Origin: Ilumatobacteraceae bacterium
GTDB taxonomy: Bacteria; Actinomycetota; Acidimicrobiia; Acidimicrobiales; Ilumatobacteraceae
Assembly (NCBI GenBank): GCA_023262325.1
Contig: JALRBS010000066.1
Span: forward strand, 1-64,000
Length of the DNA stretch: 64,000 nucleotides
Direction of reading: 5' to 3'
This document shows, piece by piece, positions 42,735 through 52,173 of this stretch. Position 1 is the first letter of the stretch, and each line of letters opens with the position of its first letter. The position numbers and the translations under genes were made by a program. The notes under the pieces are model-generated. The model had not been told where the DNA came from. It ran no database searches and saw only the letters and a program-made list of their open reading frames with translations.

Positions 42735-44029
42735 AGTCGGCGCGCCTCTTCGATGACGCGAATCCTGGCGCGTTCAACATCGACTCCAGGAATCTGGTGG
42801 TCTCGCACTCGCCACTCTCCATTCACCATGACGTGTCGAACATGTCGACCGTCACGCCACAGCACGAGTTGATCGGCGAGAGTTTCGGACTCGATCGGTG
42901 TTGGAAGGTCGAGTTCGACTACTTGTAGGTCGGCAACAAAACCTGGTTCAAGCCGCCCAACGTTGGTGAGCCCGAGTGCCTTCGCTCCCCCTTCGCTAGC
43001 CATCGCGAGTACATCGTGGGCTGGCAGGACAGAAGGATCGAGTAGGCGCGCTTTGTTCATCCAGAATGCGCCCCGCATGACGTGAAACATGTCGTTGACG
43101 TAGCCGTCTGATCCAAGGCCGACCGTTGCGCCTCTCGCCAGCAACTCTGGAATTGGTGCAATGCCACCACCAACTTCGCAGTTCGACAACGGCATATGGC
43201 TGACATGGATGTCATGCTGCGAAATTCCTGCAATATCTCGCTCCGTCAGTTGTACGCATTGGCTAGCAAGGAAATGCGAAGAGGCGACACCGAGTGACTC
43301 GTAGAACTCGATCGTGCCCATGCCGTACGTCTTTTGTGACCACTGACCTTCGGTGACGCCCTCATTGCAGTGCGCATGGCTCATCACTCCTCGCTCTTGC
43401 GCGAGACCCCAGGCCTGCGAGATGAACTGCGGTGAACAGGTGAAGACCGTGTGCCAGGACATCATTCCCGACACGAGCGGGTCGTTGTGGTGCTCGTCGA
43501 TGAAGCGTGCGTTTTCCTCGAGGGACATCTGGGCGATCTCGACACCTGCACGTTCGGTTGCTTCAAAGCTAAAGATCGATCGCAAACCAATCGGCTTGGA
43601 CGCTTCGGCTTCAACATCAAGCACGCCACTCAACGCGTGTGGAGCCTCGCAGATATCGAAGAATGTGGTCGTTCCACTCAGCGCCATTTCGGCACTCACC
43701 CACTCCGACGCCGCCGCAATCATTCGCTGATCGAGTCTGTCCTCGACGAGCGGCCACCAATAGTCATCGAGGAAACTTCCAAACCCGGTCGGTGGCGACG
43801 CAAGCACGATTCCGTGTGCAAGCGTGCCGTACAGGTGTACATGTGAATTGACAAACCCAGGAAGTACGGCGCACGCTCCAACGTCCTCTACATCATCGTC
43901 AGGGAAGCGTTCGATGAGGTCACGTGCGCTTCCCACCTCCTCGATGAGCCCGTTGACAACGCGAACGGCTCCTCGACGAAACGGCAGACGCTGACCACCG
44001 GTCACCAACCAGTCCGCCGCGATGATCAT
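42722..44029 (-). CDS. SsnA-like amidohydrolase
   Basis: A 435-residue metal-dependent hydrolase, close to the length of E. coli SsnA. Metal ligands are HVH in LPGFVNSHVHLYGTLAHGI (about 58-76), H in MSHAHCNEG, H in SHMPLSNCEVGG and D in GLGSDGYVNDMFHVM. The family includes atrazine chlorohydrolase, guanine deaminase and SsnA; the substrate is probably an N-heterocycle. In E. coli, ssnA sits next to ygfM and xdhD, as here. The gap to the Mo-subunit gene is 8 bases. Confidence 0.87.
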   Translation of the reverse strand: MIIAADWLVTGGQRLPFRRGAVRVVNGLIEEVGSARDLIERFPDDDVEDVGACAVLPGFVNSHVHLYGTLAHGIVLASPPTGFGSFLDDYWWPLVEDRLDQRMIAAASEWVSAEMALSGTTTFFDICEAPHALSGVLDVEAEASKPIGLRSIFSFEATERAGVEIAQMSLEENARFIDEHHNDPLVSGMMSWHTVFTCSPQFISQAWGLAQERGVMSHAHCNEGVTEGQWSQKTYGMGTIEFYESLGVASSHFLASQCVQLTERDIAGISQHDIHVSHMPLSNCEVGGGIAPIPELLARGATVGLGSDGYVNDMFHVMRGAFWMNKARLLDPSVLPAHDVLAMASEGGAKALGLTNVGRLEPGFVADLQVVELDLPTPIESETLADQLVLWRDGRHVRHVMVNGEWRVRDHQIPGVDVERARIRVIEEARRLWAN

Positions 44030-44037
44030 GAACGTTC

Positions 44038-46983
44038 CTATGCAGTGCCCGCAGCACGCATAGCGCTCCAGACACGTTCGGGAGTGAATGGAATTTCATT
44101 CATTGCGACGCCAACTGCGTCAAGAATCGCATTTCGCATCGCCGGGGCAACGCCATCTTTTGGAATCTCAGCAACTGCCTTTGCGCCGAACGGTCCGCTG
44201 TCCTCCATCGTTTGAACGAGGTAGACGACGGTCTCGGGAACTTCATCGGCCCGGTAAATGTGATACGGGCCGAATGAGTCGTTCACCATTCGGCCGTCAC
44301 TATCGAACGCGTACTCCTCGCAGTGGGCATATCCAAGTGCTTGGAGCATGCCTCCCTCAACTTGGCCCGAAGCGGTGACGGGATTAATCGCGACACCGCA
44401 GTCCACCGCCATTGCCATCTTGACCACGGTGACCTGTCCAGTGTCGATGTCGACCTCGACTTCGACGACCTGCGCAGCAAAGGGTGGCGGGCACTCAGGC
44501 GAGACGTATGAGGCAGTACCCATGATCTGCTCCTGCTCTTGCATGTGCAGCGAGTCAAGGGCGATCTCCTCCATCGACACCGATCGACCGTCGGGCGCGT
44601 AGGCGCGCCGATCGCGCAACTCGATTGAGCAGGGTTGTTCAATTCCGAGCAGCATCGCAGCGCGTTCCTTGATGCGGGCTCGAGCGGCTTCTGCGGCGCG
44701 CATCGCTGCGGTACCCGAGATGTACGTCGTCGACGATGCGTACGCGCCAGTGTCAAACGGTGTCATGTCGGTGTCGCTCGAGTACACCTTGATGTCCTCG
44801 AGTGGCACACCAAGAACTTCTGCAGCAATTTGGCCGAGCACTGTGTCGGCGCCAGTACCGAGGTCGGTTGCCCCGACCAACATGTTGAATGACCCGTCAT
44901 CGTTCAACTTGATAGAGCAGCCACCCATATCGAGAAACGGAATTGCGGTGCCGTGCATGCAATATGCGAAACCGAGACCTCGACGAATGTTTGGGCGGTC
45001 CGCAGGGGCTTTCCATGCAGGGTCGTTCCGTCGATGCCAGCCGATCTCTCGTAGCGCTTGAGCGACACACTCCTCGAGGCCCGTTGACAGCACTTTGGGG
45101 TACTCATCGAGTTCTTCATCGCTGGCGGCGCGCTCTCCGAGGTGCGGCGCAATGTTGAGCTCGTCCCCGAGACGGAGCCAGTTGCGTCGCTTGAACTCAA
45201 TGACATCCTCGCCCAAGGACCTGGCGATGTCCTCCATGTGCGCTTCGAGAGCGAATTCTGCTTGCGGAGCGCCGTAGCCGCGGTATGCGCCTGGAACCGG
45301 AATGTTGGTGTAGACCACGTCGCATCGAAAACGCTTATTTGGTGCGTTGTACTGGGTGAGCCCACGAAGGCCTGCGACTGTCTGCACGGTGTAGCCGTGC
45401 GTGCCGTATGGACCGGTGTTGCCAATGATGTAGAGATCCTGCGAGACGAGTTTTCCATCGCCATCGACGACGGACGTGAAAGTGAGCGTCTGCGGGTGGC
45501 GCGTTCGCGATCCAATGAACTCCTCGGAACGGTCGAGTTCGAGTCGTACCGGACGCCGAGTTACCTGCGCGAGATGGCCGACGATGTCTTCGATGAGCAT
45601 CTCCTGCTTCGCGCCGAACCCTCCACCGATGCGCGGCTTCACAACCCGAATGTCCTTAATGTCGCGATCCAGCAGCGGAGCCACCATTCGTCGTGCGTGG
45701 AACGGAACCTGGGTAGCGGTTCGAATAACAAGGCGTTCGTCCTCGTCGAGCCATGCAATTGATATGTGTGGCTCAATAGGACACTGCTGTACCTGATGTA
45801 CTCGGAATGTTTGTGTGAACACCTTGTGGCCGTTCGCGTCAGCGTTCGCCACCGCAGCATCGGGATCGCCCCGCTTAGCAGCGATGTGATGCACGATGTT
45901 TCGGTCACGGTCATGGATTTCCGTAGTGTCCGCTTCGTCGTGAATCACCGGAGCACCTTCGAGCATTGTCTCGCGCTCATCAAGCACCGCTGGTAACACC
46001 TCGTAGGTGACCTTGATCAATCGACACGCTGCCTCTGCGATTTCAGGTGTTTCGGCAGCGACAACTGCGACACGGTCGCCCACGTGACGAACCTTGTTAT
46101 CAAAGCTCACCTGGTCGTGCGGGTGCGGGTTTGGCCACGATTGTCCACCCGAGGCGTATTTCACTCGCGCCGTGTTCCAATAATGCAACACGGCGTGGAC
46201 ACCTGGGAACGAGCGTGCTTCGCTGTCGTCGATCTCAACGATGCGTGCATGCGCGTGTGGGCTTCGAAGCACCCTCGCGTAGAGCATGTTGCGCAGGTCA
46301 ATGTCATCGGTAAACGCTGGGTTTCCCTTTGCGAGGCGGACGGCATCAACCTTGATTTCGGGTTTTCCGACGACCGCCATGTCTGGCACATCACGAGACG
46401 GAATGAGTCGCGGAACTGCAGCTGAGACGACCGGAGGGGCATCGTTCTCGTCGTAACGTGCGGCATTTCCGTGCTGCGTAAGTGGCGGCAGGATCGCTGG
46501 GGCAAACGGCTCGGCGACGTCACCTCGCATCAGCGCCGCTGCCCGCATCACAGCCTCAACCGGTTTCACGTACGCCGTCTCGCGGTCGAGAATTCCCGAG
46601 AGCATGTCACGGATTTCCGACTCGGTCGGATCTGGGTTGCGCTTCAAGAGCGACAACGTTCCCAGAATCATCGCTCCCGCGGAATAACCAGATTGGAATG
46701 CACCGACTGCGGTAAAGGCGGCTTGTATCGGGTGCAGTTCGGGTGATGTGTTGAGCGACTCGACGGTGACGATGTCGTGGCCATCGGCCTGTGCGGCGAG
46801 CACGACGTCGCTGCTCACCAATTTGCCGTCGAGCAGAATTGCACCGGCTCCGGTCTCGCCGCTATGTGAACCGAAGTGGACGCTGAACATGCCTTCACGT
46901 CTCAGGATGGTTCGGAGCGAATCATGAGCGAGGCAACTCGTGCTGAGAGGCTTGCCGTTTAGGGTAAAACGAATCGGAATCAT
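44038..46983 (-). CDS. XdhD-type fused Mo hydroxylase subunit with cysteine-free 2Fe-2S domain
   Basis: A 981-residue protein. Residues 1-155 follow the CoxS/XdhC small-subunit fold (GMFSVHFGS, LLDGKLVSSDVVLAAQADGHDIVTVESL, HPIQAAF, MLSGIL) but all eight cluster cysteines are replaced (S39, T44, G47, D59, S98, S101, D133, E135 by alignment). The Mo part keeps SPHAHARI, GGGFGAKQE, AYRGYGAPQ and, near the end, GPFGAKAVAE with the catalytic Glu. Electron transfer from Mo to FAD through two internal clusters is therefore impossible in this chain. E. coli XdhD, as I recall its sequence, is similar. ATG 46983 overlaps the FAD gene by ATGA. Confidence 0.9.
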   Translation of the reverse strand: MIPIRFTLNGKPLSTSCLAHDSLRTILRREGMFSVHFGSHSGETGAGAILLDGKLVSSDVVLAAQADGHDIVTVESLNTSPELHPIQAAFTAVGAFQSGYSAGAMILGTLSLLKRNPDPTESEIRDMLSGILDRETAYVKPVEAVMRAAALMRGDVAEPFAPAILPPLTQHGNAARYDENDAPPVVSAAVPRLIPSRDVPDMAVVGKPEIKVDAVRLAKGNPAFTDDIDLRNMLYARVLRSPHAHARIVEIDDSEARSFPGVHAVLHYWNTARVKYASGGQSWPNPHPHDQVSFDNKVRHVGDRVAVVAAETPEIAEAACRLIKVTYEVLPAVLDERETMLEGAPVIHDEADTTEIHDRDRNIVHHIAAKRGDPDAAVANADANGHKVFTQTFRVHQVQQCPIEPHISIAWLDEDERLVIRTATQVPFHARRMVAPLLDRDIKDIRVVKPRIGGGFGAKQEMLIEDIVGHLAQVTRRPVRLELDRSEEFIGSRTRHPQTLTFTSVVDGDGKLVSQDLYIIGNTGPYGTHGYTVQTVAGLRGLTQYNAPNKRFRCDVVYTNIPVPGAYRGYGAPQAEFALEAHMEDIARSLGEDVIEFKRRNWLRLGDELNIAPHLGERAASDEELDEYPKVLSTGLEECVAQALREIGWHRRNDPAWKAPADRPNIRRGLGFAYCMHGTAIPFLDMGGCSIKLNDDGSFNMLVGATDLGTGADTVLGQIAAEVLGVPLEDIKVYSSDTDMTPFDTGAYASSTTYISGTAAMRAAEAARARIKERAAMLLGIEQPCSIELRDRRAYAPDGRSVSMEEIALDSLHMQEQEQIMGTASYVSPECPPPFAAQVVEVEVDIDTGQVTVVKMAMAVDCGVAINPVTASGQVEGGMLQALGYAHCEEYAFDSDGRMVNDSFGPYHIYRADEVPETVVYLVQTMEDSGPFGAKAVAEIPKDGVAPAMRNAILDAVGVAMNEIPFTPERVWSAMRAAGTA

Positions 46984-47687
46984 GCCAACTCCTTCTCGAT
47001 GCGGCGAACGAGGGTCTGAGCGACATCAAGTCGGTACTCGGCACTCCCTCTGAAGTCGCCCCGCGGCTCGAGCGATGTGAGGTCTGTCGTATCGCTCAGG
47101 AAAACCGGTGTGTCAGCCACACCGGAGATCGCAAGGTGGAGTCGGTCACCGATTCGACGACCTACCGCAGCAACGATTGGCGTGTCTTTCGGTGTCCGGG
47201 CCGTTGAATGAATTGACCACTCACCATGAGCGACGAAGTCAACGCGTGTGATGAGCCTGTTCGCTGAAGGAATCGCCGATGTCAGCGGAGCCGATTCGCC
47301 GTCGGCATAGTGCACATTGCATGCGCTCGCCAGCATGGCGGTGAGCAAGAGGCTGTCGCGCATCGCGGCTCCGACTGTGCCACCAACCGTCGCCAGCGTT
47401 CGAAGGGTCGAAGGCAACTCTCGTTGCGATGCCTCGCCAATGAGATCGCCAGAAAATGTGTGGGCGAGGTTGTCGAGTCGCACCATTGCGCCAACCTGCG
47501 CAACGCCGTTCTCCACTGTGATGTCGTCGAGGTTGAGACTCTGAAGGTCAACGACTTCGAGATCGCTTGGTTCCCTGTCGGCATTGATCACGGTTCCCCC
47601 CGCAAGGGCAATTCTCCCGGGTGTCGACAGCAGATCCAAGGCCTCTGTGAGGTCTGTCGGTCGGTGATAACCAGCGATGAGTGGCAC
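46980..47687 (-). CDS. YgfM-like FAD-binding subunit of the Mo hydroxylase
   Basis: A 235-residue FAD_binding_5/CO-dehydrogenase-medium-type protein. GYHRPTDLTEALDLLSTPGRIALAGGTVINADRE holds the first FAD loop, and LRTLATVGGTVGAAMRDSLLLTAMLA the second, both changed from the CoxM consensus (TIGGNIA). The length is short (CoxM about 288), the C-terminal domain being reduced, as in E. coli YgfM. GTG 47687 gives VPLIAGYHRPTDL as N-terminus and leaves 10 bases after the upstream amidohydrolase. It overlaps the Mo-subunit gene by four bases. Confidence 0.8.
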   Translation of the reverse strand: MPLIAGYHRPTDLTEALDLLSTPGRIALAGGTVINADREPSDLEVVDLQSLNLDDITVENGVAQVGAMVRLDNLAHTFSGDLIGEASQRELPSTLRTLATVGGTVGAAMRDSLLLTAMLASACNVHYADGESAPLTSAIPSANRLITRVDFVAHGEWSIHSTARTPKDTPIVAAVGRRIGDRLHLAISGVADTPVFLSDTTDLTSLEPRGDFRGSAEYRLDVAQTLVRRIEKELA

Positions 47688-47697
47688 GGATATGAAC

Positions 47698-49071
47698 TTA
47701 GCCGAGACGGGTTGAAATACCCGCTCGCCGGAACAGCGCTCGGGCGCTTGCGATCGCCTCGTCAATAAGGTCGGACGCGTTCACTGAAACGTGTTGGTGG
47801 TCACGAACGATCGGCTTGCCGGCAACGATGACGTCTCGGACATTTGCGGGCGAACAGTTGAACACAAGCGCACTCGCAATTCGATGAACCGGTACCACCG
47901 ACGGTGTGTTGAGGTCGACGACGAGGCAATCGGCAGCCATTCCAATTTGTAACTGCCCAAACTCATCTGGTGTGCCGAAGGCTCGAGCACCACCGCGACA
48001 CGCCATGTTGAGCACGTCTTCAGGTTGAAGCGCCATCGGGTCGAGATGGTGAACCTTCTGGAGCAGCACCGCCACCTTGAGGGCTTCGAACATGTCCTGT
48101 CGGTTATTCGACCCTGAGCCGTCACTTGCGAGCGCAATCGGCACGCCGAGGCGGCGCATGTCAAGGATTCGTGCGACCCCGGACGCGAGATACATATTGG
48201 AGACGGGACAATGAACGACGGTTGCTCCAGATTCGGCCACCAACGCGATTTCGTCATCGTCGAGCCACACCGAATGGGCGAGTTGCACGTCTGGTCCTAA
48301 TGCCCCTACTGAACTCAGCCATGGCACATGGCGCATACCCCGTTCATCGAGACTCATGTCGACTTCGACCTTCGTCTCGGCGCAATGCACGTGCGTTCCA
48401 CGACCCCACGATCTCGCGGCCGCGATGGTTTCGATCATCGCGTCGTCTGAGCATCCCCACGGTATGAGCGGACCGAGTTCAATTCGGATACGCCCTTCGT
48501 CGTGACCGTCCCAGCGGTCAAATACAGCACGGGTTCGACGGATTGCATCAGCGCTCGACTCAATAAGTGGTTCGTGGTAGTTACGGTCAGCCCATCCATG
48601 TGCAAGAAGCAGGCGGACGCCGAGTTCGTCAGCGGCTCGGCACACCGCGTCGTCGATTGCGTCGGCAGTGCTACCGGGATGGACGTACTGGTGGTCGATC
48701 ACCGCCGTCGCTCCACTTAAGAGATTTTCGAGCAGTCCAACTTTCGCTGCAAGGTAGGCAGTCTCTGCATCGATGTGCTCCGCAGCCGGCCAAATGCAGT
48801 CTCGCAACCAGTCGAGCAACATTCGATCGTCCGCCAAACCGCGAAAGAACGTTTGGAAGAGGTGTGTGTGGGCATTCGTCATGCCTGGCATGACTGCGCA
48901 GTCAGATGCGTCGATCACTTCGACGTTGTCGTGCATCGCCGACGGGGCGACTCCTGCCCCGATCGCGCTAATTCGCCCATCGTCAATTCGAACCCAACCT
49001 GGGTCGTGAACGGTGCCGTTGTTGTCGAGCGTGACGACCGCGCCACCAGTGATGAGTAGATCGGAACTCAT
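47698..49071 (-). CDS. 8-Oxoguanine deaminase-like amidohydrolase
   Basis: A 457-residue amidohydrolase. [40 protein letters not shown] closely follows the 8-oxoguanine/atrazine-chlorohydrolase group. [37 protein letters not shown] and [20 protein letters not shown] give the remaining metal and catalytic residues. It probably deaminates a purine-like base. ATG 49071 overlaps the LLM stop (ATGA). Confidence 0.87.
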   Translation of the reverse strand: MSSDLLITGGAVVTLDNNGTVHDPGWVRIDDGRISAIGAGVAPSAMHDNVEVIDASDCAVMPGMTNAHTHLFQTFFRGLADDRMLLDWLRDCIWPAAEHIDAETAYLAAKVGLLENLLSGATAVIDHQYVHPGSTADAIDDAVCRAADELGVRLLLAHGWADRNYHEPLIESSADAIRRTRAVFDRWDGHDEGRIRIELGPLIPWGCSDDAMIETIAAARSWGRGTHVHCAETKVEVDMSLDERGMRHVPWLSSVGALGPDVQLAHSVWLDDDEIALVAESGATVVHCPVSNMYLASGVARILDMRRLGVPIALASDGSGSNNRQDMFEALKVAVLLQKVHHLDPMALQPEDVLNMACRGGARAFGTPDEFGQLQIGMAADCLVVDLNTPSVVPVHRIASALVFNCSPANVRDVIVAGKPIVRDHQHVSVNASDLIDEAIASARALFRRAGISTRLG

Positions 49072-50096
49072 GGCGTCCAATTCGCGAACGCATCAACAAC
49101 GGGCTTGATGTCGTCCATCATCGGGTAAAGAATCGGACAGGTCACGCCAGCGTCGATGTAACGAGCAACCGTCTCACGGCATTGATCGCTCGTACCGACC
49201 GCCATGAGCGATCGAACGAGCTCGTCTGGGATGAGATGGGCGGCTTTTCGGTAGTCGGCTTCGGTGGCGGGCCACCCGACCACCTCCTGCACTCGCTGAA
49301 CGAGATCTGGGTCTGCTCCGCTCGCCTCCATGATGTGCGGCTCAGTACCGAGGTAGTAGGCAACGAGCGACTTGCCGGTGAGTAACGCCTCGTCAGGGTC
49401 ATCATCTGAAAGGGAGCACACAAGCAGTTCAGGAAGGTCGACTTCTGCGGTGTCGCGACCGACCTTGGACGCCCCGGCATGAACATGCTCAACAGCGTTG
49501 CGGATGTAGTCGGTCGACACCACGTAATTCAGCACTGCGCCGTCGCAGATTTCGCCGGTGAGCTCGAGCATTTTCGGACCCGTCGCCCCGATGTACATCG
49601 GGATATCGCGCGGTGACGTGTCGCCGTAGGCGACGTCCAGTCGCACGCGGTCGAGATGAACGAACTCTCCTTCGTAGGACACCTCTTCCATCGTGAACAG
49701 TGCCCTGATGGCCTCGACGTGCTCGCGCATCGCCGTGAGTGGCTTTTCGCGGCTTGCGCCAACCCGTGTGGCAATCGGCTCCCACCAGGCGCCGATTCCG
49801 CACATCACACGGCTCTCGCCATCGATGGTGCCGCCAAGCTCCCACATTGTGCTCCAGGTTGCGGCAATGACAGCGGGATTTCGGGTCCAAATCGGAAGCA
49901 CCCCGGAGCCAATCTTGAGTCGTTTGGTCTCGGTGAGCAGCGCGCTCATCAGCACCACACAGTCGCGGGCAAGTCGTGTATCGGCCTGCCAAATCTCACT
50001 GAATCCCTTCGACTCGGCGTATTTGGCAAGTTCGATTTCATAGGAAATCGGATGCTTGTCCTGCAAGTACAGGGCCATTCGCTGAGCCATAGCCAT
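49068..50096 (-). CDS. LLM-class flavin/F420-dependent oxidoreductase, second gene of Mo-hydroxylase operon
   Basis: A 342-residue luciferase-like TIM barrel with the F420-type pattern: [64 protein letters not shown], then [26 protein letters not shown]. It resembles methylenetetrahydromethanopterin-reductase-like proteins. Five bases separate it from the CodA-like gene. Two such oxidoreductases in one Mo-hydroxylase operon suggest a flavin or F420 redox step before or after hydroxylation, which is inference. Confidence 0.86.
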   Translation of the reverse strand: MAMAQRMALYLQDKHPISYEIELAKYAESKGFSEIWQADTRLARDCVVLMSALLTETKRLKIGSGVLPIWTRNPAVIAATWSTMWELGGTIDGESRVMCGIGAWWEPIATRVGASREKPLTAMREHVEAIRALFTMEEVSYEGEFVHLDRVRLDVAYGDTSPRDIPMYIGATGPKMLELTGEICDGAVLNYVVSTDYIRNAVEHVHAGASKVGRDTAEVDLPELLVCSLSDDDPDEALLTGKSLVAYYLGTEPHIMEASGADPDLVQRVQEVVGWPATEADYRKAAHLIPDELVRSLMAVGTSDQCRETVARYIDAGVTCPILYPMMDDIKPVVDAFANWTP

Positions 50097-50101
50097 GGAG
50101 A

Positions 50102-51355
50102 TTATGCGTTGAGGGTCGGAAAGTCTCTTGTGACCGTCGAACGGGCCACGATCTCGCCATCTTTGAAGACAATTCGATCCGCTGGTGCCTCTGCGATTGT
50201 TTGGCGTACCGAGTGAGTTCGTACCGCAATGAAATCGGCCGGCGAGCCCACGGCCACAGCAACCTCAGCGATGCCGAGAGCTCGTCGTGCATTCGACGAA
50301 ACAGTCGCATAGGCGTCTTCAGGAAGAAGGTGGCCTGCCATCACCATGAGGGCCGCAGTTTCAAGCGGGTCGTTGCGTCCAACAAGGTTGAAGGGATCTT
50401 GTGCATTATCTGCTCCGGCGACGAGGTTCGCCCCCGCCGCTCGAAGTGCCGAAATAGCCGTGAGTCCACGCGGCGTGGCGACAGGTTGGCTTCGGCCCTG
50501 AAGGAAGAGGTTCGTCTGAGGCAGAGCGACAATTGACACCTGTTGTTTGGAAACCTTTTGCGCGATTCGATCGGCGGTTGCTTGAGGAACCATTCCCAAG
50601 CTGACGCAATGGCTCGCAGTGACGCTGAGGTCGTACTTTTCGACCTTCGTGACGAGTTCGTCAAGGGTGAGCGAGGTTGGATCGAGAGTTTCGTCAACGT
50701 GCAGGTCAACTTTTCGACTGTGATGTGCTGCGAGTTCAAGTGCAACGTCGATACACGCGGCTGCGTCCGGTTCAAGGTGTGGGCATCCGCCGATGGCGTC
50801 AACGCCGAGGTCGATTGCCTCTCGAAGCGCACGAAGATTCTCGGCACTCCCCTCGCCACTCATCGGCATATACGTCAGTGCGACGAATTCAATGTGCATC
50901 GTGCGACGAAATCGTTCTGCGGCTTCTTGTGACGCAATGAGGTAGCGGGTACCGACGGGTCCGCCAACGTTGATGTGGCTACGCACCGCGGTGACGCCGG
51001 CAGCGAGCAACATCTCGAGTGATTGGGCGACGCGTTCAACCATGCCTTCGTGGTTGATGACTCCGCTCGATTCGGCGTCGCGCCATCCGTGAATTGCTCC
51101 CATGAGGTCGCCTGCAGGGTTGGGAACCAGGTCAGCCGTGAGCGACTTATCGAGGTGGGCGTGCGCCTCGACGAGTGACGGCAGTAGCAGTCGGCCCTCG
51201 ACGTCAACCTTGGTGAGATGGTGTTCGTCGGTCCCGCGCACATCTGCCGGACGCTCACTCATCGCCCGTACGACGCCGCCTTCAATACGCAGCGAGCGCA
51301 CCTTGCCATCGGCACATAGTGCATTCGAAATGACGATCGACTGGCCGTTGGACAT
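50102..51355 (-). CDS. Cytosine deaminase (CodA)-like amidohydrolase, first gene of the operon
   Basis: A 417-residue amidohydrolase. Metal and catalytic residues are in [15 protein letters not shown] (HxH), [22 protein letters not shown] and [13 protein letters not shown]. This is the CodA/N-isopropylammelide group acting on pyrimidine-like or triazine-like rings. ATG 51355 is 6 nt behind a TAAGAT box, making it the leader of the ten-gene minus-strand operon. The creatininase gene is divergent from the same 34-base gap. Confidence 0.87.
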   Translation of the reverse strand: MSNGQSIVISNALCADGKVRSLRIEGGVVRAMSERPADVRGTDEHHLTKVDVEGRLLLPSLVEAHAHLDKSLTADLVPNPAGDLMGAIHGWRDAESSGVINHEGMVERVAQSLEMLLAAGVTAVRSHINVGGPVGTRYLIASQEAAERFRRTMHIEFVALTYMPMSGEGSAENLRALREAIDLGVDAIGGCPHLEPDAAACIDVALELAAHHSRKVDLHVDETLDPTSLTLDELVTKVEKYDLSVTASHCVSLGMVPQATADRIAQKVSKQQVSIVALPQTNLFLQGRSQPVATPRGLTAISALRAAGANLVAGADNAQDPFNLVGRNDPLETAALMVMAGHLLPEDAYATVSSNARRALGIAEVAVAVGSPADFIAVRTHSVRQTIAEAPADRIVFKDGEIVARSTVTRDFPTLNA

Positions 51356-51361
51356 GTGAGC

Positions 51362-51367
51362 ATCTTA
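51362..51367 (-). promoter_or_regulatory. Putative -10 box TAAGAT for the ten-gene Mo-hydroxylase operon
   Basis: Minus-strand TAAGAT ends 6 nt before ATG 51355. The plus-strand -10 box of the creatininase gene is only 10 bases away, so the two promoters likely influence one another. Confidence 0.55.
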
Positions 51368-51377
51368 GGAGTCGACG

Positions 51378-51383
51378 TAGATT
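51378..51383 (+). promoter_or_regulatory. Putative -10 box TAGATT for the creatininase gene
   Basis: TAGATT ends 6 nt before ATG 51390. Confidence 0.5.
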
Positions 51384-51389
51384 CATGGA

Positions 51390-52172
51390 ATGAGTTCTTC
51401 GCACAATCGGATGTACGCAGACATCGTGGGGCCTGATGTCGGTGACGTCGTCAATGAACAGTCAGTCCTCATCCTGCCGGTTGGTGCGGTCGAACAGCAC
51501 GGGCCTCACCTGCCAATGTCCGTTGACGATGTCATTGCGACCGAAACAGCCACCGCTGTTGTGAGCACGTTTGGCGACGAACACGACCTGTGGCAACTGC
51601 CAACGCTGTCGATTTCGAAGTCGAACGAGCACGCCTGGTGCCCGGGAACATTGTGGCTTTCACCGGAGACGATGATGTCAGTGTTACGTGACATCGGTCG
51701 CTCGATTGCAACGACTCGTGCTGAACGCCTCGTGCTTCTCAACGGTCACGGTGGTAACACAACGCTGCTCGTCACTGCGCTGCGAGAGTTGCGGCTCGAA
51801 TTCGGGCTAAAAACCTTCCTCGTTCATCCATCTCTGCCGCCGGCGTACGGTGGAACATCGACCGAAGTCGAACTCGGGATGGGAATTCACGGTGGCCTTA
51901 ACGAGACCTCTGTCTTCATGCACCTTCGCCCCGACCTTGTCGATCTGTCGCGTGCTGAACGAAAGGTCCCAGAGAAGATCGCTTCAAACGCACACGTCAA
52001 GTTCGGTGGCTCGGTTTCGTTTGGTTGGCTCTCGAACGACTTCGATGACGTCGGCTACATCGGAGATCCGACCGGCGCCACGGCGGAACGCGGCGCCGAG
52101 CTCTTCCGACACGCAGTTACGACGATCGGTGAGCAAATGAACGAAATTCGCGCCTTTAACTTTGGCCGGTGA
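51390..52172 (+). CDS. Creatininase-family amidohydrolase
   Basis: A 260-residue protein. LPVGAVEQHGPHLPMSVDDVIA (metal-binding Glu, His, Asp), NGHGGN (about 117-122) and MGIHGGLNETSVF with the later Glu form the binuclear metal site. The family includes creatininase, formamide hydrolases of F420/riboflavin synthesis and MftE. Next to amidohydrolases and a Mo hydroxylase, ring-opening or deformylation of an N-heterocycle is a reasonable inference. Its stop is one base before the phosphodiesterase ATG. Confidence 0.9.
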   Translation: MSSSHNRMYADIVGPDVGDVVNEQSVLILPVGAVEQHGPHLPMSVDDVIATETATAVVSTFGDEHDLWQLPTLSISKSNEHAWCPGTLWLSPETMMSVLRDIGRSIATTRAERLVLLNGHGGNTTLLVTALRELRLEFGLKTFLVHPSLPPAYGGTSTEVELGMGIHGGLNETSVFMHLRPDLVDLSRAERKVPEKIASNAHVKFGGSVSFGWLSNDFDDVGYIGDPTGATAERGAELFRHAVTTIGEQMNEIRAFNFGR

Positions 52173-52173
52173 G

